Shown here piece by piece: positions 15,926 to 24,180 of a DNA stretch of 64,000 nt. How positions within the stretch are numbered: position 1 is the stretch's first letter; each line of letters starts with the position of its first letter. The stretch comes from Krasilnikovia cinnamomea. Lineage in GTDB: Bacteria; Actinomycetota; Actinomycetes; Mycobacteriales; Micromonosporaceae. The position numbers and the translations under genes are program-made. The stretch spans positions 6,138,001 through 6,202,000 of the forward strand of contig NZ_SHKY01000001.1 of assembly GCF_004217545.1 (NCBI RefSeq), in the 5' to 3' direction. A model generated the notes under the pieces. That model was not told the origin of the DNA. It did not search any database and saw nothing but the letters and a program-made list of their open reading frames with translations.

Positions 15926-16386
15926 GGACCCGGGCCGTGCTGGTCGCCGCCGGGCTCCTGGTCATGACGTACGCGGCGGCCGGTGCCCTCGCCGAACCCG
16001 GCCTGAACGTGTTCGGCGTGCTGCTCTTCATGGCCGGGGTGCTGATCGCCCACGACGCCGTCTGGATGCTGGCCGTGCTGGCCGCCGGTGCCGCTCTGGC
16101 GCGTCTGGTCCCACCCCGGTACCGGCCCGTGGCACACGTCGCCGCGATCAGCGCCGCCGCCCTCACGCTGGTGGCGTTCCCCCTGGTCATCGGCGCCGGG
16201 AAGGCGGCGGACAACCCCTCGGTGCTGCCCCTGCCGTACGGTCGGAATCTGCTCGTCGTGCTGCTCCTGGTCGCCTGCGCGACGCTGCCGGCTTGCCTGC
16301 GGCGGGCCCGGGCCGGCCGACCGGCGGCAGGCCGTAAGAATTCCGAAAGACCAGGCGAGAGCGGCCCGGGGTCCGCGCATGGGTAG
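15922..16386 (+). CDS. Small polytopic membrane protein, unknown function
   Basis: A 154-residue protein with four predicted membrane helices (about residues 5-23, 27-50, 55-80 and 103-125), a short outside loop with NPSVLPLPYGRNLL before the last helix, and an Arg-rich cytoplasmic tail. ATG at 15922 overlaps the oxidoreductase stop by ATGA. I do not recognise a named family, but its position directly after the molybdopterin/heme protein suggests an accessory membrane subunit or assembly helper. The last 55 nt of the gene contain the putative response-regulator operator (16332-16352), so coding and control sequence overlap here. Confidence 0.78.
   Translation: MRTRAVLVAAGLLVMTYAAAGALAEPGLNVFGVLLFMAGVLIAHDAVWMLAVLAAGAALARLVPPRYRPVAHVAAISAAALTLVAFPLVIGAGKAADNPSVLPLPYGRNLLVVLLLVACATLPACLRRARAGRPAAGRKNSERPGESGPGSAHG
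16332..16352 (+). promoter_or_regulatory. Operator: 11-nt direct repeat before the response regulator
   Basis: CCGTAAGAATT is followed directly by CCGAAAGACC, two copies with an 11-nt period, the spacing used by OmpR/PhoB-type regulators. It lies about 32 bp upstream of the TAGCGT -10 and matches the CGTAAG elements of the divergent promoter at 12474-12529, suggesting autoregulation. Confidence 0.55.
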
Positions 16387-16389
16387 CGT
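16384..16389 (+). promoter_or_regulatory. -10 box of a leaderless response-regulator transcript
   Basis: TAGCGT, 7 nt, then GTG at 16397. The same hexamer and nearly the same spacing precede the GT2 start at 12566. Confidence 0.5.
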
Positions 16390-16396
16390 GGCCAGG

Positions 16397-17110
16397 GTGG
16401 GACATCGGGTACTGGTGGTCGACGACGATCCGACGGTCAGCGACGTCGTCCGGCGCTACCTGGAACAGGCCGGCTGCGAGGTCCGGCTCGCCGCCGACGG
16501 CGCCGACGGCCTCGCCGCGATCGCCGCCGAGCGCCCCGACCTCGTCGTACTCGACCTGATGATGCCCGGCATCGACGGCCTGGAGGTGTGCCGCCGGGTC
16601 CGGCGGCAGCTGCCCGATCTGCCCGTGGTCATGCTCACCGCGCTGGGCGAGGAAGCCGACCGCATCCTCGGGCTCGAGGTCGGCGCCGACGACTACGTGA
16701 CCAAACCGTTCTCCCCGCGCGAACTCGTGTTGCGGATCCGGTCGGTGCTGCGCCGCGCCGCCGGGCAGCCGGCGGCCGGACCCGCCGTCCCCGCGCGGCT
16801 GTCCGACGCGGACCTGGGCGTCGACACCGCGCGCCGCATCGCCGAGCTGGGCGGCGCGCCGCTCGCGCTGACCACCCGGGAGTTCGATCTGCTGGCGTTC
16901 CTCATGGGCCACCCCGGGCACGCGTGGTCGCGGGCCGAGCTGCTGGACCAGGTCTGGGGCTGGCGGTTCGGCGACCAGTCCACGGTCACCGTCCACGTCC
17001 GCCGGTTGCGCGAGAAGATCGAGCAGGATCCGGCCGAACCGCGCCGCATCCGCACCGTCTGGGGCGTCGGCTATCGGTACGACCCGCTCGACGAGGGGGA
17101 CGGCCGGTGA
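16397..17110 (+). CDS. OmpR/PhoB-family response regulator
   Basis: A 237-residue two-component regulator. The receiver domain (about residues 3-115) has the acidic pair in VVDDDP, the phospho-acceptor Asp at about residue 53 (VVLDLMMPG), Thr in MLTAL and Lys in TKPFSP. The C-terminal winged helix (about 135-232) has LTTREFDLLAFL, the recognition region VTVHVRRLREKIEQDP and the wing GVGYRYD. Start choice: GTG at 16397 gives MGHRVLVVDDD and fits a leaderless promoter; ATG at 16379 would add six residues. The kinase gene follows with a GTGA overlap. CGTAAG repeats in front of this gene and in the divergent epimerase/GT2 promoter make it the likely cluster regulator. Confidence 0.92.
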   Translation: MGHRVLVVDDDPTVSDVVRRYLEQAGCEVRLAADGADGLAAIAAERPDLVVLDLMMPGIDGLEVCRRVRRQLPDLPVVMLTALGEEADRILGLEVGADDYVTKPFSPRELVLRIRSVLRRAAGQPAAGPAVPARLSDADLGVDTARRIAELGGAPLALTTREFDLLAFLMGHPGHAWSRAELLDQVWGWRFGDQSTVTVHVRRLREKIEQDPAEPRRIRTVWGVGYRYDPLDEGDGR

Positions 17111-18123
17111 ACGACATGCTGCTCATCGGGCTCTACGCGCTCGCTGCCGCAGGTGTCGTCGGGCTGGCCGGAGCGGGGGCGCTGCGGCTGCTGCGCGGGC
17201 GCTCGATCCTCGTACACATCCTGGTGTTGCTGGCCGTCACCGTGCTGGCAGTGGTCGCCGGTGTGGCCACGGTGGCGCGGGCCATGTTCCTGTCCGGCCA
17301 CGACCTCAATGTCGTGCTCGTGACGGTCAGCGCCGCCGCCGTGATCAGCCTCGCCGTGGGGGCGGTCTTCGGCCGCCGGCTCGCGGCCTCCGCCGTGTGG
17401 GCGCAGGCGGCCCGGGACCGGGAGCGACGGCTGGAGGCCGGGCGACGCGAACTCGTCGCCTGGGTGTCCCACGACCTGCGCACGCCGCTGGCCGGGTTGC
17501 GGGCGATGGCCGAGGCCCTGGAGGACCGCGTCATCGACGACCGGGCAACGGTCGACGAGTACCATCGGCGGATCCGGGTGGAGACCGACCGCATGACCCG
17601 GCTCGTCGACGACCTGTTCGAGCTGTCCCGGATCAATGCCGGTGCGTTGCGGCTCAACCCCACCACGGTGCCGCTGCGTGACGTGGTGTCCGACGCGATC
17701 GCGGGCGTGGCCCCGCTGGCCGCCCGCCGCAAGGTCAATGTGGTCGCGGCGGACAGCGGCTGGCCCCTGGTCCGTGGCGGCGAACGCGAACTGGCCCGCG
17801 TCGTCAGCAACCTCTTGATGAACTCCGTCCGGTACACCCCGGAGGACGGCACCGTGCAGATCACCGCCGGGCACGAACGCGACGACGTGTGGCTGGCCGT
17901 CTCCGACACCTGCGGCGGCATCCCCGACAACGACCTGGACCGGGTCTTCGACGTCGCGTTCCGCGGCGAACGCTCGCGTACGCCCGGCGCGGTCGACTCC
18001 GGCGGTGGGGGAGGGCTCGGCCTGGCGATCGTCCGTGGCCTGGTGGAGGCACACGGCGGCAATGTTGGCGTACGCAACACCGACCGCGGATGCCGGTTCG
18101 AAGTGCGCCTGCCACGGCGATGA
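17107..18123 (+). CDS. Membrane sensor histidine kinase
   Basis: A 338-residue HisKA/HATPase_c kinase, GTG start overlapping the response regulator stop by 4 nt. There are three N-terminal hydrophobic segments (about residues 4-26, 33-58 and 67-88) with very short loops and no recognisable sensor or complete HAMP domain, so it probably senses within or at the membrane. The phospho-acceptor is His122 in WVSHDLRTPL. The ATP-binding part has the N box NLLMNSVRYTP, the D box VSDTCGGIP, a Gly-rich G1/G2 (SGGGGGLGLAIVRGL) and the end CRFEVRLP. Partner is the preceding regulator. A link to redox or envelope state via the neighbouring heme/Mo protein is inference. Confidence 0.92.
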   Translation: MNDMLLIGLYALAAAGVVGLAGAGALRLLRGRSILVHILVLLAVTVLAVVAGVATVARAMFLSGHDLNVVLVTVSAAAVISLAVGAVFGRRLAASAVWAQAARDRERRLEAGRRELVAWVSHDLRTPLAGLRAMAEALEDRVIDDRATVDEYHRRIRVETDRMTRLVDDLFELSRINAGALRLNPTTVPLRDVVSDAIAGVAPLAARRKVNVVAADSGWPLVRGGERELARVVSNLLMNSVRYTPEDGTVQITAGHERDDVWLAVSDTCGGIPDNDLDRVFDVAFRGERSRTPGAVDSGGGGGLGLAIVRGLVEAHGGNVGVRNTDRGCRFEVRLPRR

Positions 18124-18220
18124 TGAAGGGCTCAGTCGTCCGCCTGGTCGAAATCCAGCGCAGCCGGTGCAGGCCGAACCATGTCCAGGCATCCACCCGT
18201 GCCCCGCGCGTTGAGGACCG

Positions 18221-18640
18221 TCAGGCGACGCAGGCCGCCTGCAGGCGTTGCCGGGCGGTGTCCAGGTCACGCAGGTACGACGGTTGGAACGTCCCGGAGT
18301 CCACGCGCAGCCGGGCGTACCCGATGGCCACCACAACGCCGTCGAGCGCATCGGCCAGGTCCTCGGGAGCACCGGACCGGGCCGACACCAACACGGTCTG
18401 CACCCTGGCCAGCTCTGCCCGGTCGGGTGCCGGGACGGTCGGGCGGTCCTTGGCGCGGTACGCGAGACGGGCCAGCGACAGCACCGGCTCGGCGACGGTC
18501 CGGCAGGTGCCCGGGCGGAACGCTCCCGGCGGCGGCAGCTCGGGGGCCGGGTCGTTCCGGGGGCCCAGGGTGTGCCAGCCGACCACGCCGGCGAGGGCGA
18601 GGGAGAGGGTCACGGCGGTGGCGATGGCGGCGTTCTTCAT
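18221..18640 (-). CDS. Small exported/anchored protein, unknown function
   Basis: A 139-residue protein with an N-terminal hydrophobic segment (about residues 2-22, MKNAAIATAVTLSLALAGVV) that is either a signal peptide or an anchor. ATG at 18640 has GGGAG upstream; a GTG four codons earlier is less likely. The rest is helical with two cysteines, GTCRTV near residue 44 and QAACVA at the end, which may pair outside the cell. It starts 75 nt after the DUF4331 gene on the same strand and is probably in its operon, hence perhaps under the SigK-type promoter at 20204-20230. I do not recognise the family. Confidence 0.72.
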   Translation of the reverse strand: MKNAAIATAVTLSLALAGVVGWHTLGPRNDPAPELPPPGAFRPGTCRTVAEPVLSLARLAYRAKDRPTVPAPDRAELARVQTVLVSARSGAPEDLADALDGVVVAIGYARLRVDSGTFQPSYLRDLDTARQRLQAACVA

Positions 18641-18715
18641 GGTCGCTCCCACGGGTTGCGAGTTGGAGCCGGCCGGGCGCCGCGAAACGGGACGCGACGC
18701 CCGGCCGGAGCGGGA

Positions 18716-20131
18716 TCAGTTCCGGTTCACCGCGGCCACGTTGGGCAGCGCCAGGTACGGGAACCGGGCCCGGAACGGCACGTCGTTGGCGTCGACGGCG
18801 TCCCCGAGGCCGTCCACCGCGGCCGGATGCCCGGGCAGCAGCACACCCTCGGCGGCCTGCAGCGTGATGTCCAGGACGTCGTCGGTGAGCCGGCGGCCGT
18901 TGGGGAAGCCGGCGAGATCGCCGCCGAGCACGCCGAGCCGTTTGGGCTGGGCGGTGGGCGGGATCGACATGTTCAGCCGCAGCTGTTCGCTGAGCTTGAA
19001 CTTCGCCGGGTCGACGTCCTTGTTCAACCGCTGCGAGTTCAGGTCCACGGCGACGGGGCCGCAGGCCTTGCACAGTCCGCTGAGGAACACCTCCGCCAGG
19101 TCGTTACGCGGGGTCGCCGGGGCCGGAATCCGGTACAGGTCCTGGATGCGTCGTGGCACCTCGGGGTTCGTGACGAACCGCGCGAACTTGGCGTCGTCCT
19201 GCGGCTTGGTCGCGTTGAACTCGTCCTTGCGACCGAGCGGGATGACGACCTCGTTGACCAGTGGCATGCCGAGTCGGGACACCTGCTGGTAGCCGCCGAA
19301 CAGCTTGCGGCTGTTGTCGGCCCGTACGACCTCGGCGCGCTGCCGCGACGTGGTGCTCCAGATCCCGATCACCGGGTTGCGGGTCGCGTTGCCGTTGCGG
19401 GCGAGAACGTTCTTCGGCACCTGGATCGCCAGGGTGTTGACGTTGTAACCGGCGACCGTGTCCTGCCCGATCTCGGAGAAGTCACCGCCGTAGAACCGGT
19501 CGAACACCCGCAGGTCCAGGAAGAAGCCGTCGTCAGCCTGGCCGGCGAACGTCTTGCCGCCGCCGGGCAGCCCGGTGATCGCGGTATCGGCGAGCGTGCC
19601 GTAGTCGGGCATGGACCCGTTGCCGACCCGCGACGGCGCCACCCGGCCGTTGCGGACGAGGACGGTGGAGCCCTTCGGCGTGATGGCCTCCAGGCGGTAC
19701 GTCTGGAAGAAGTTCAGATCCGGGTCGTTGAGCGACGTGACGACCCCGGTGTTGTAGAGGAACGTCCCACGGTCGCGGTAGTTGTCGGTGAACGTCCACC
19801 GGTACGTCAGGTCGGGCTTCGCGTTGCCGTCGGAGTCGATGTGGATGTCGTACGCGGTCTTCGTGGCGAACGGGTAGAAGTTCGGGCCACCGTTGGGTTC
19901 CTGGAACGGAATCCAGTTGGAGATGATCGTCACCGTGTCCGGCGCGTCCGGGCTGACGAACGCGTACACGTCCGTGTTGTCGAGCTTCGGCTCGCCGGCG
20001 ATCAGCGGCGCTTCCCGGTGACTGGACGCCACACCGGCGGTCGGCGCGAGTGACGCGAGCCCCGCTGCTGCTACCGCCGCGACCGCCACCGTGGCGGTCA
20101 ACGCTCGGCGCGTAGGTCGACTGTGGTGCAT
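18716..20131 (-). CDS. Secreted DUF4331 protein
   Basis: A 471-residue exported protein. ATG at 20131 is preceded by AGGAGG with 6 nt spacing. A twin-Arg-containing signal peptide (PTRRALTATVAVAAVAAAGL) ends near residue 34. The mature N-terminus SSHREAPLIAGEPKLDNTDV is the hallmark of DUF4331, followed by DVYAFVSPD and NWIPFQEP. The C-terminal part has a CKACGP motif and a long loop. The function of DUF4331 is unknown; the SHREAP start and acidic patches suggest an exported, perhaps metal-binding, protein. It is divergent from the TPR/nickel-transporter operon, and CCATCC-N15-GCGAAC upstream (20204-20230) matches the promoter type in front of sigK. Confidence 0.9.
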   Translation of the reverse strand: MHHSRPTRRALTATVAVAAVAAAGLASLAPTAGVASSHREAPLIAGEPKLDNTDVYAFVSPDAPDTVTIISNWIPFQEPNGGPNFYPFATKTAYDIHIDSDGNAKPDLTYRWTFTDNYRDRGTFLYNTGVVTSLNDPDLNFFQTYRLEAITPKGSTVLVRNGRVAPSRVGNGSMPDYGTLADTAITGLPGGGKTFAGQADDGFFLDLRVFDRFYGGDFSEIGQDTVAGYNVNTLAIQVPKNVLARNGNATRNPVIGIWSTTSRQRAEVVRADNSRKLFGGYQQVSRLGMPLVNEVVIPLGRKDEFNATKPQDDAKFARFVTNPEVPRRIQDLYRIPAPATPRNDLAEVFLSGLCKACGPVAVDLNSQRLNKDVDPAKFKLSEQLRLNMSIPPTAQPKRLGVLGGDLAGFPNGRRLTDDVLDITLQAAEGVLLPGHPAAVDGLGDAVDANDVPFRARFPYLALPNVAAVNRN

Positions 20132-20203
20132 GTCGTGCCTCCTCGGATATGAGCGGCGAACCGGGTCTGCTCCCCACGGGCCGCCGCGGAAATGTCGGTG
20201 GGA

Positions 20204-20230
20204 GTTCGCACCCCGGGCCGGGGTGGATGG
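20204..20230 (-). promoter_or_regulatory. Predicted SigK-type promoter for the DUF4331 operon
   Basis: On the minus strand CCATCC (20230-20225), 15 nt, GCGAAC (20209-20204), about 70 bp before the DUF4331 start. It shares spacing and the CGAA core with the plus-strand promoter at 20258-20284 and the sigK upstream region. It resembles the mycobacterial SigK consensus CCATCC-N16-17-CCGAAT as I recall it. Confidence 0.6.
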
Positions 20231-20257
20231 GTCGGGTGTCGGCAAGGCGACGGACGG

Positions 20258-20284
20258 CCATCCGAACCGTCACCGGCTCCGAAG
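20258..20284 (+). promoter_or_regulatory. Predicted SigK-type promoter for the TPR/transporter operon
   Basis: CCATCC (20258-20263), 15 nt, CCGAAG (20279-20284), about 80 bp before the TPR gene start, in the same intergenic region as the divergent copy. Confidence 0.62.
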
Positions 20285-20362
20285 CACGCGATGGACGCAC
20301 CGGAACACGCGACGAGGCCTGCGATGAGGCGGTGCGGCACAACCCGTTGAGGAGGCGACCAC

Positions 20363-21658
20363 ATGCGCCGCAGTGCGATCATCATCAGTGGCGGAGTGCT
20401 CGCCGTCGCGCTTGTCGTGGCCGGCGGCGCACTGCTGCCGGAGCGCGGCGGCCGGGTCGCCGCGGTGGAACCGGCGAGCGCCGGGGCGGGCGGCGACGCG
20501 ACCGCCCGGCTCGAACAGCGGGTGCGCCGGCTACCCGGCGACTGGAACGCCTGGGCCGAGCTCGGCGCCGCCTATGTACAGCGGGCGCGGACCACCGCGG
20601 ACCCGTCCCACTACGCGAGCGCGGAGCGGGCGCTGCGCCGATCGCTGGAGATCCGGCCGGCGGGCAACGTGCCGGCGCTGACCGGGCTCGGTGCGCTCGC
20701 CGCCGCCCGGCACGACTTCACCGCCGCGCTGCGCCACGGCCGGGACGCGCTGACCGCAGATCCCTACCGGGCGAGCGCGTACGGCGTGGTGGCCGACGCG
20801 CTGGTCGAGCTGGGCCGCTACGACGAGGCGTTCCAGGCGGTCCAGAAGATGGTGGACCTGCGGCCCGACACCGCCTCCTACGCCCGCGCCTCGTACACCT
20901 GGGAGTTGCGCGGCGACCTCGGCCGCGCGCGGGCGACGATGGGCCGGGCGCTGGAGGCCGCGGCGTCACCGTCGGATGCCGCGTTCGCGCTGTATCAGCT
21001 CGGCGAGCTGGCGTTCGGCTCGGGCGACCTGGCGACCGCGGCGCAGCATTTCGACGCGGGACTGCGCCGGGATCCGGCCTACCTGCCGCTGCGGGTCGGG
21101 CAGGCGAAGGTGCGTGCGGCGCGCGGCGACCGGGCCGGTGCCGAGGCCGGCTACCGCGCGGTGCTGGCGGTGGCACCGCTGCCGGGGTACGCGGCCGAGC
21201 TGGGCGACCTGCTCGCCGCCGCCGGCGACGAGCGCGCCGCCGAGCAGCAGTACGGGCTGGTCCGGGTCACCCGCGAGGTGCAGGCCGCGGCCGGGGTCGC
21301 CCCCGACGTGGAAATCGCCCTGTTCGATGCCGATCACCGACAACCCGGGCGGGCGTTGACCGCCGCCCGGCAGATTTACGACCGGCAGCCGAGCATCGCC
21401 GCCGCCGACGCCCTGGCCTGGGCGTTGCACGCCAGCGGGCGGTCGGCGGAGGCCGTCAAGTACGCCGACCAGGCGCTGCGACTCGGCACCCGCAGCGCGG
21501 TGCTGCGCTACCACCGTGGCATGGTCCTCGCGGCGGCCGGGCGGGTGGACGCGGCACGCGCCGACCTCGAGGCCGCGTTGCGGATGAACCCGCACTTCTC
21601 CGTACGGCACGCGCCGATCGCCCGGCGCACCCTCGCGTCACTGGGCGGGCCACGATGA
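20363..21658 (+). CDS. Exported or anchored tetratricopeptide-repeat protein
   Basis: A 431-residue protein with RBS AGGAGG before ATG and an N-terminal hydrophobic segment (about residues 4-26). The remainder is a TPR solenoid with about nine 34-residue repeats; clear ones include WNAWAELGAAYVQRARTT, AYGVVADALVELGRYDEAFQ, ALYQLGELAFGSGDLATAAQ and RYHRGMVLAAAGRVDAARAD. It probably acts outside the membrane as a protein-protein scaffold. It is coupled to the nickel/cobalt-type transporter by ATGA and is divergent from the DUF4331 gene, both behind SigK-type promoters. A scaffold linking DUF4331 to the transporter is a reasonable but untested idea. Confidence 0.88.
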   Translation: MRRSAIIISGGVLAVALVVAGGALLPERGGRVAAVEPASAGAGGDATARLEQRVRRLPGDWNAWAELGAAYVQRARTTADPSHYASAERALRRSLEIRPAGNVPALTGLGALAAARHDFTAALRHGRDALTADPYRASAYGVVADALVELGRYDEAFQAVQKMVDLRPDTASYARASYTWELRGDLGRARATMGRALEAAASPSDAAFALYQLGELAFGSGDLATAAQHFDAGLRRDPAYLPLRVGQAKVRAARGDRAGAEAGYRAVLAVAPLPGYAAELGDLLAAAGDERAAEQQYGLVRVTREVQAAAGVAPDVEIALFDADHRQPGRALTAARQIYDRQPSIAAADALAWALHASGRSAEAVKYADQALRLGTRSAVLRYHRGMVLAAAGRVDAARADLEAALRMNPHFSVRHAPIARRTLASLGGPR

Positions 21659-23133
21659 AGGCCCGCCTGCTGGCCTGGGTGGCGGCGGCCGCCGGAGCCG
21701 TGGCGGCGGTGCTGCCGGCCGCACCGGCCGCGGCGCACCCGCTGGGCAACTTCACCGTCAACCAGTACGCCGGCCTGACCGTCAGCCGGGACGCGGTCAC
21801 CGTCGACTACGTCGTGGACCTGGCCGAACTGCCCGCCTACCAGACCCGTACGGAGCAGGTGGACGCCGACCGTAACGGCGCGGTCTCCACCGTCGAGGGC
21901 GAACGGTACGCCGTCGCCGCGTGCGCCGCGCGGGCCGCCGACGCCCGGCTGGAGGTGGCCGGCCGGCGCGCACCGCTGTCCGTCGTCACGACCCGGATCG
22001 ACTTCCCGCCCGGCGCTGCCGGGCTGGCCACGCTGCGGCTGGAGTGCGTCCTGCGGGCGGCGGTGGTGGTGGAACGGGAGGCGGAGATCGCGTACCGCAA
22101 TGACGCCTTTGCGGACCGGCCGGGATGGCGGGAGGTGACCGCTGTCGGCCAGGGGGTGCAACTGCTCGACTCCAGTGTCCCGGCCGCCAGTCGCAGCGAC
22201 CGGTTGCGCGCCTATCCCGAGGGCGCCGCCGCGTTGGACGAGCGGACGGCGTCGATGCGGGCACGCCCCGGCGCCGACCCCGGTTTCTCGACGCCGGACG
22301 CCGGGGGGACGCGGGCGGCTGGCCCGGACGTCGACCGGCTCACCGCCGCGTTCACCGGGCTCATCGGGCGGCGGCACCTCGGTGTCGGGCTGGCCGTCCT
22401 CGCCTTGGCCCTGGCCGCCATGCTGGGCGCGGGCCACGCGCTCGCCCCCGGCCACGGCAAGACGGTGATGGCCGCGATGCTCATCGGCGAACGCGGGACC
22501 GTACGCCAGGCCGGTGTCGTGGCCCTCACGGTCACCGCGACTCACACGACGAGCGTGCTCGTGCTCGGCGTCGTCCTCGCCACCTCGCTGACGTTCGCGC
22601 CGGAACGGCTCTACGGCTGGCTGGGGGTCGTCAGCGGGTTGCTGATCGCCGCGGTCGGCACCGGCCTGCTACGCCGGGCCGTCCAGCGCCGCCGACAGTC
22701 GGCCGATCCCGCCCACAGCCACGACGATGGGCACGACCACGGACACGCGCACGGCCACCACCCGCACAGCCACCACCCGCACAGCCACAGCCACGGCCCG
22801 ATGGGCGGCGGAATGAGCCTGCGCGGGCTGATCGCGATGGGCTTCGCGGGCGGCCTCGTGCCGACTCCGTCAGCCGTTGTCGTCCTGCTGGGCGCGGTGG
22901 CGTTCGGCCGACCCTGGTACGGCGTCCTGCTGGTGCTCGCGTACGGCATCGGCATGGCGGCCGCCCTGGTCGGCATCGGACTCGCGCTCAGCCGCTGGAG
23001 TGCGGTGCTGTCCCGCCGTCTCGGCCGCGGGGCCCGGATGGCCCGCCTCGGGCGTGTCCTGCCGTCGCTGACCTCGACGCTGATCGTCGTGCTCGGCTGC
23101 GGGATGGCGCTCCGGTCGCTGTTCGCACTCTGA
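21655..23133 (+). CDS. NicO/RcnA-type nickel-cobalt transporter with extracellular domain
   Basis: A 492-residue membrane protein starting at ATG overlapping the TPR stop. After a signal peptide comes an extracytoplasmic domain (about residues 24-230) beginning AHPLGNFTVNQYAGL, typical of actinobacterial members. The membrane part has the signature GHALAPGHGKTVMAAMLIGE (about 260-280) and TATHTTSVLVLG, both conserved in NicO/RcnA proteins. A His/Asp-rich loop of about 30 residues (near 353-383) should bind divalent metal. GGLVPTPSAVVVLLGA is the second conserved TM motif. Efflux of Ni/Co or another divalent metal is more likely than uptake, but direction is not provable from sequence. An ABC importer of the Mn/Zn class follows after 33 nt. 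Confidence 0.88.
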   Translation: MKARLLAWVAAAAGAVAAVLPAAPAAAHPLGNFTVNQYAGLTVSRDAVTVDYVVDLAELPAYQTRTEQVDADRNGAVSTVEGERYAVAACAARAADARLEVAGRRAPLSVVTTRIDFPPGAAGLATLRLECVLRAAVVVEREAEIAYRNDAFADRPGWREVTAVGQGVQLLDSSVPAASRSDRLRAYPEGAAALDERTASMRARPGADPGFSTPDAGGTRAAGPDVDRLTAAFTGLIGRRHLGVGLAVLALALAAMLGAGHALAPGHGKTVMAAMLIGERGTVRQAGVVALTVTATHTTSVLVLGVVLATSLTFAPERLYGWLGVVSGLLIAAVGTGLLRRAVQRRRQSADPAHSHDDGHDHGHAHGHHPHSHHPHSHSHGPMGGGMSLRGLIAMGFAGGLVPTPSAVVVLLGAVAFGRPWYGVLLVLAYGIGMAAALVGIGLALSRWSAVLSRRLGRGARMARLGRVLPSLTSTLIVVLGCGMALRSLFAL

Positions 23134-23166
23134 CCTTGATCACCGTTCGACTGAAGGGACCGGGAC

Positions 23167-24180
23167 ATGAGCCGATCATCGATAGGCGCCAGACTCCTCG
23201 GCGGCGTACTCGCCCTGTCGCTCCTACCGACGGCCGGCTGCGCTGCCGTGTCCGCGGCCGACGGTACGGGCCGGCTGGTGATCGCGGTGACGGTCGCCCC
23301 GTTGACCAGCATCGTGTCCGCCGTCGTCGGCGATCGCGGCCGGGTCGAGGGCATCGTGCCGGAAGGCACGAACAGTCACACGTTCGAACCCGCGCCGAGC
23401 GTCGCCAAGCTGCTCAGCCAGGCCGACGTCGTGTTCCTGAACGGGCTGGGCCTGGAGGAGCCGACGGCGCGACTCGCCGAGAAGAACAGGAAGCCCGCGG
23501 CGAAGATCGTGGAGCTGGGCACCGGCGTCCTGCCCGAGGATCAATGGATCTTCGACTCCTCGTTCCCGAAAGAGGACGGCAAGCCCAATCCCCATCTCTG
23601 GACCGACCCGACCTACGTCATCAGGTACGCCCGGTTCATCGCCGACACGCTCGGCGCGCGAAGCCCCGCCGACGCGACCTACTTCCGGAGCAACGCGGAC
23701 CGTTTCGTCGCATCGGTCGACCGGCTGATCGTGGCCCTGCGCACCGACCAGGAAACCGTCCCGGTGGACCGGCGCAGGCTGCTGACGTACCACGACGCCT
23801 ACGCCTACTTCGGAAGGTCGTTCCAATGGACGATCGTCGGCGCCGTGCAACCACGCGACTTCTCGGATCCCACGCCCCGCGAGTTGGCCGATCTGATCGA
23901 CCAGATCCGGGCGGCGAGGGTGCCGACCATCTTCGGGTCCGAGGTGTTCCCCTCGAAGGTACTGGCGGAGATCGGGCGGGCCACCGGCGCCCGGTACGAG
24001 GACACCCTGCGCGACGATGATCTGCCCGGGTCGCCCGGTCAGCCGGAGCATTCCTGGCTGGGCCTGATGCGGTACAACCTCGGCACCATGATCCGCGGTC
24101 TGGGCGGAACAGCGACGAACGTGGACGCGGTGGCGACGGCCCAGACCGATGTCGTCGACGAGGCGGTGTATCCGCAGTGA
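23167..24180 (+). CDS. Mn/Zn-type ABC transporter substrate-binding lipoprotein
   Basis: A 337-residue cluster A-I (TroA/ZnuA-like) binding protein with RBS AAGGGACCGGG before ATG. The signal peptide ends in LPTAGC, a slightly atypical lipobox with Cys25. Metal ligands expected from the family are visible: His71 in SHTFEP, His143 in PHLW, His209 in TYHDAY, and an acidic residue near 259-285 (GSEVF or DDDLP). No long His-rich loop is present, which favours manganese or a mixed Mn/Zn site over a dedicated ZnuA. Stop overlaps the ATPase start by GTGA. It lies 33 nt behind the NicO-type gene on the same strand, so it may belong to the same transcript. Confidence 0.92.
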   Translation: MSRSSIGARLLGGVLALSLLPTAGCAAVSAADGTGRLVIAVTVAPLTSIVSAVVGDRGRVEGIVPEGTNSHTFEPAPSVAKLLSQADVVFLNGLGLEEPTARLAEKNRKPAAKIVELGTGVLPEDQWIFDSSFPKEDGKPNPHLWTDPTYVIRYARFIADTLGARSPADATYFRSNADRFVASVDRLIVALRTDQETVPVDRRRLLTYHDAYAYFGRSFQWTIVGAVQPRDFSDPTPRELADLIDQIRAARVPTIFGSEVFPSKVLAEIGRATGARYEDTLRDDDLPGSPGQPEHSWLGLMRYNLGTMIRGLGGTATNVDAVATAQTDVVDEAVYPQ

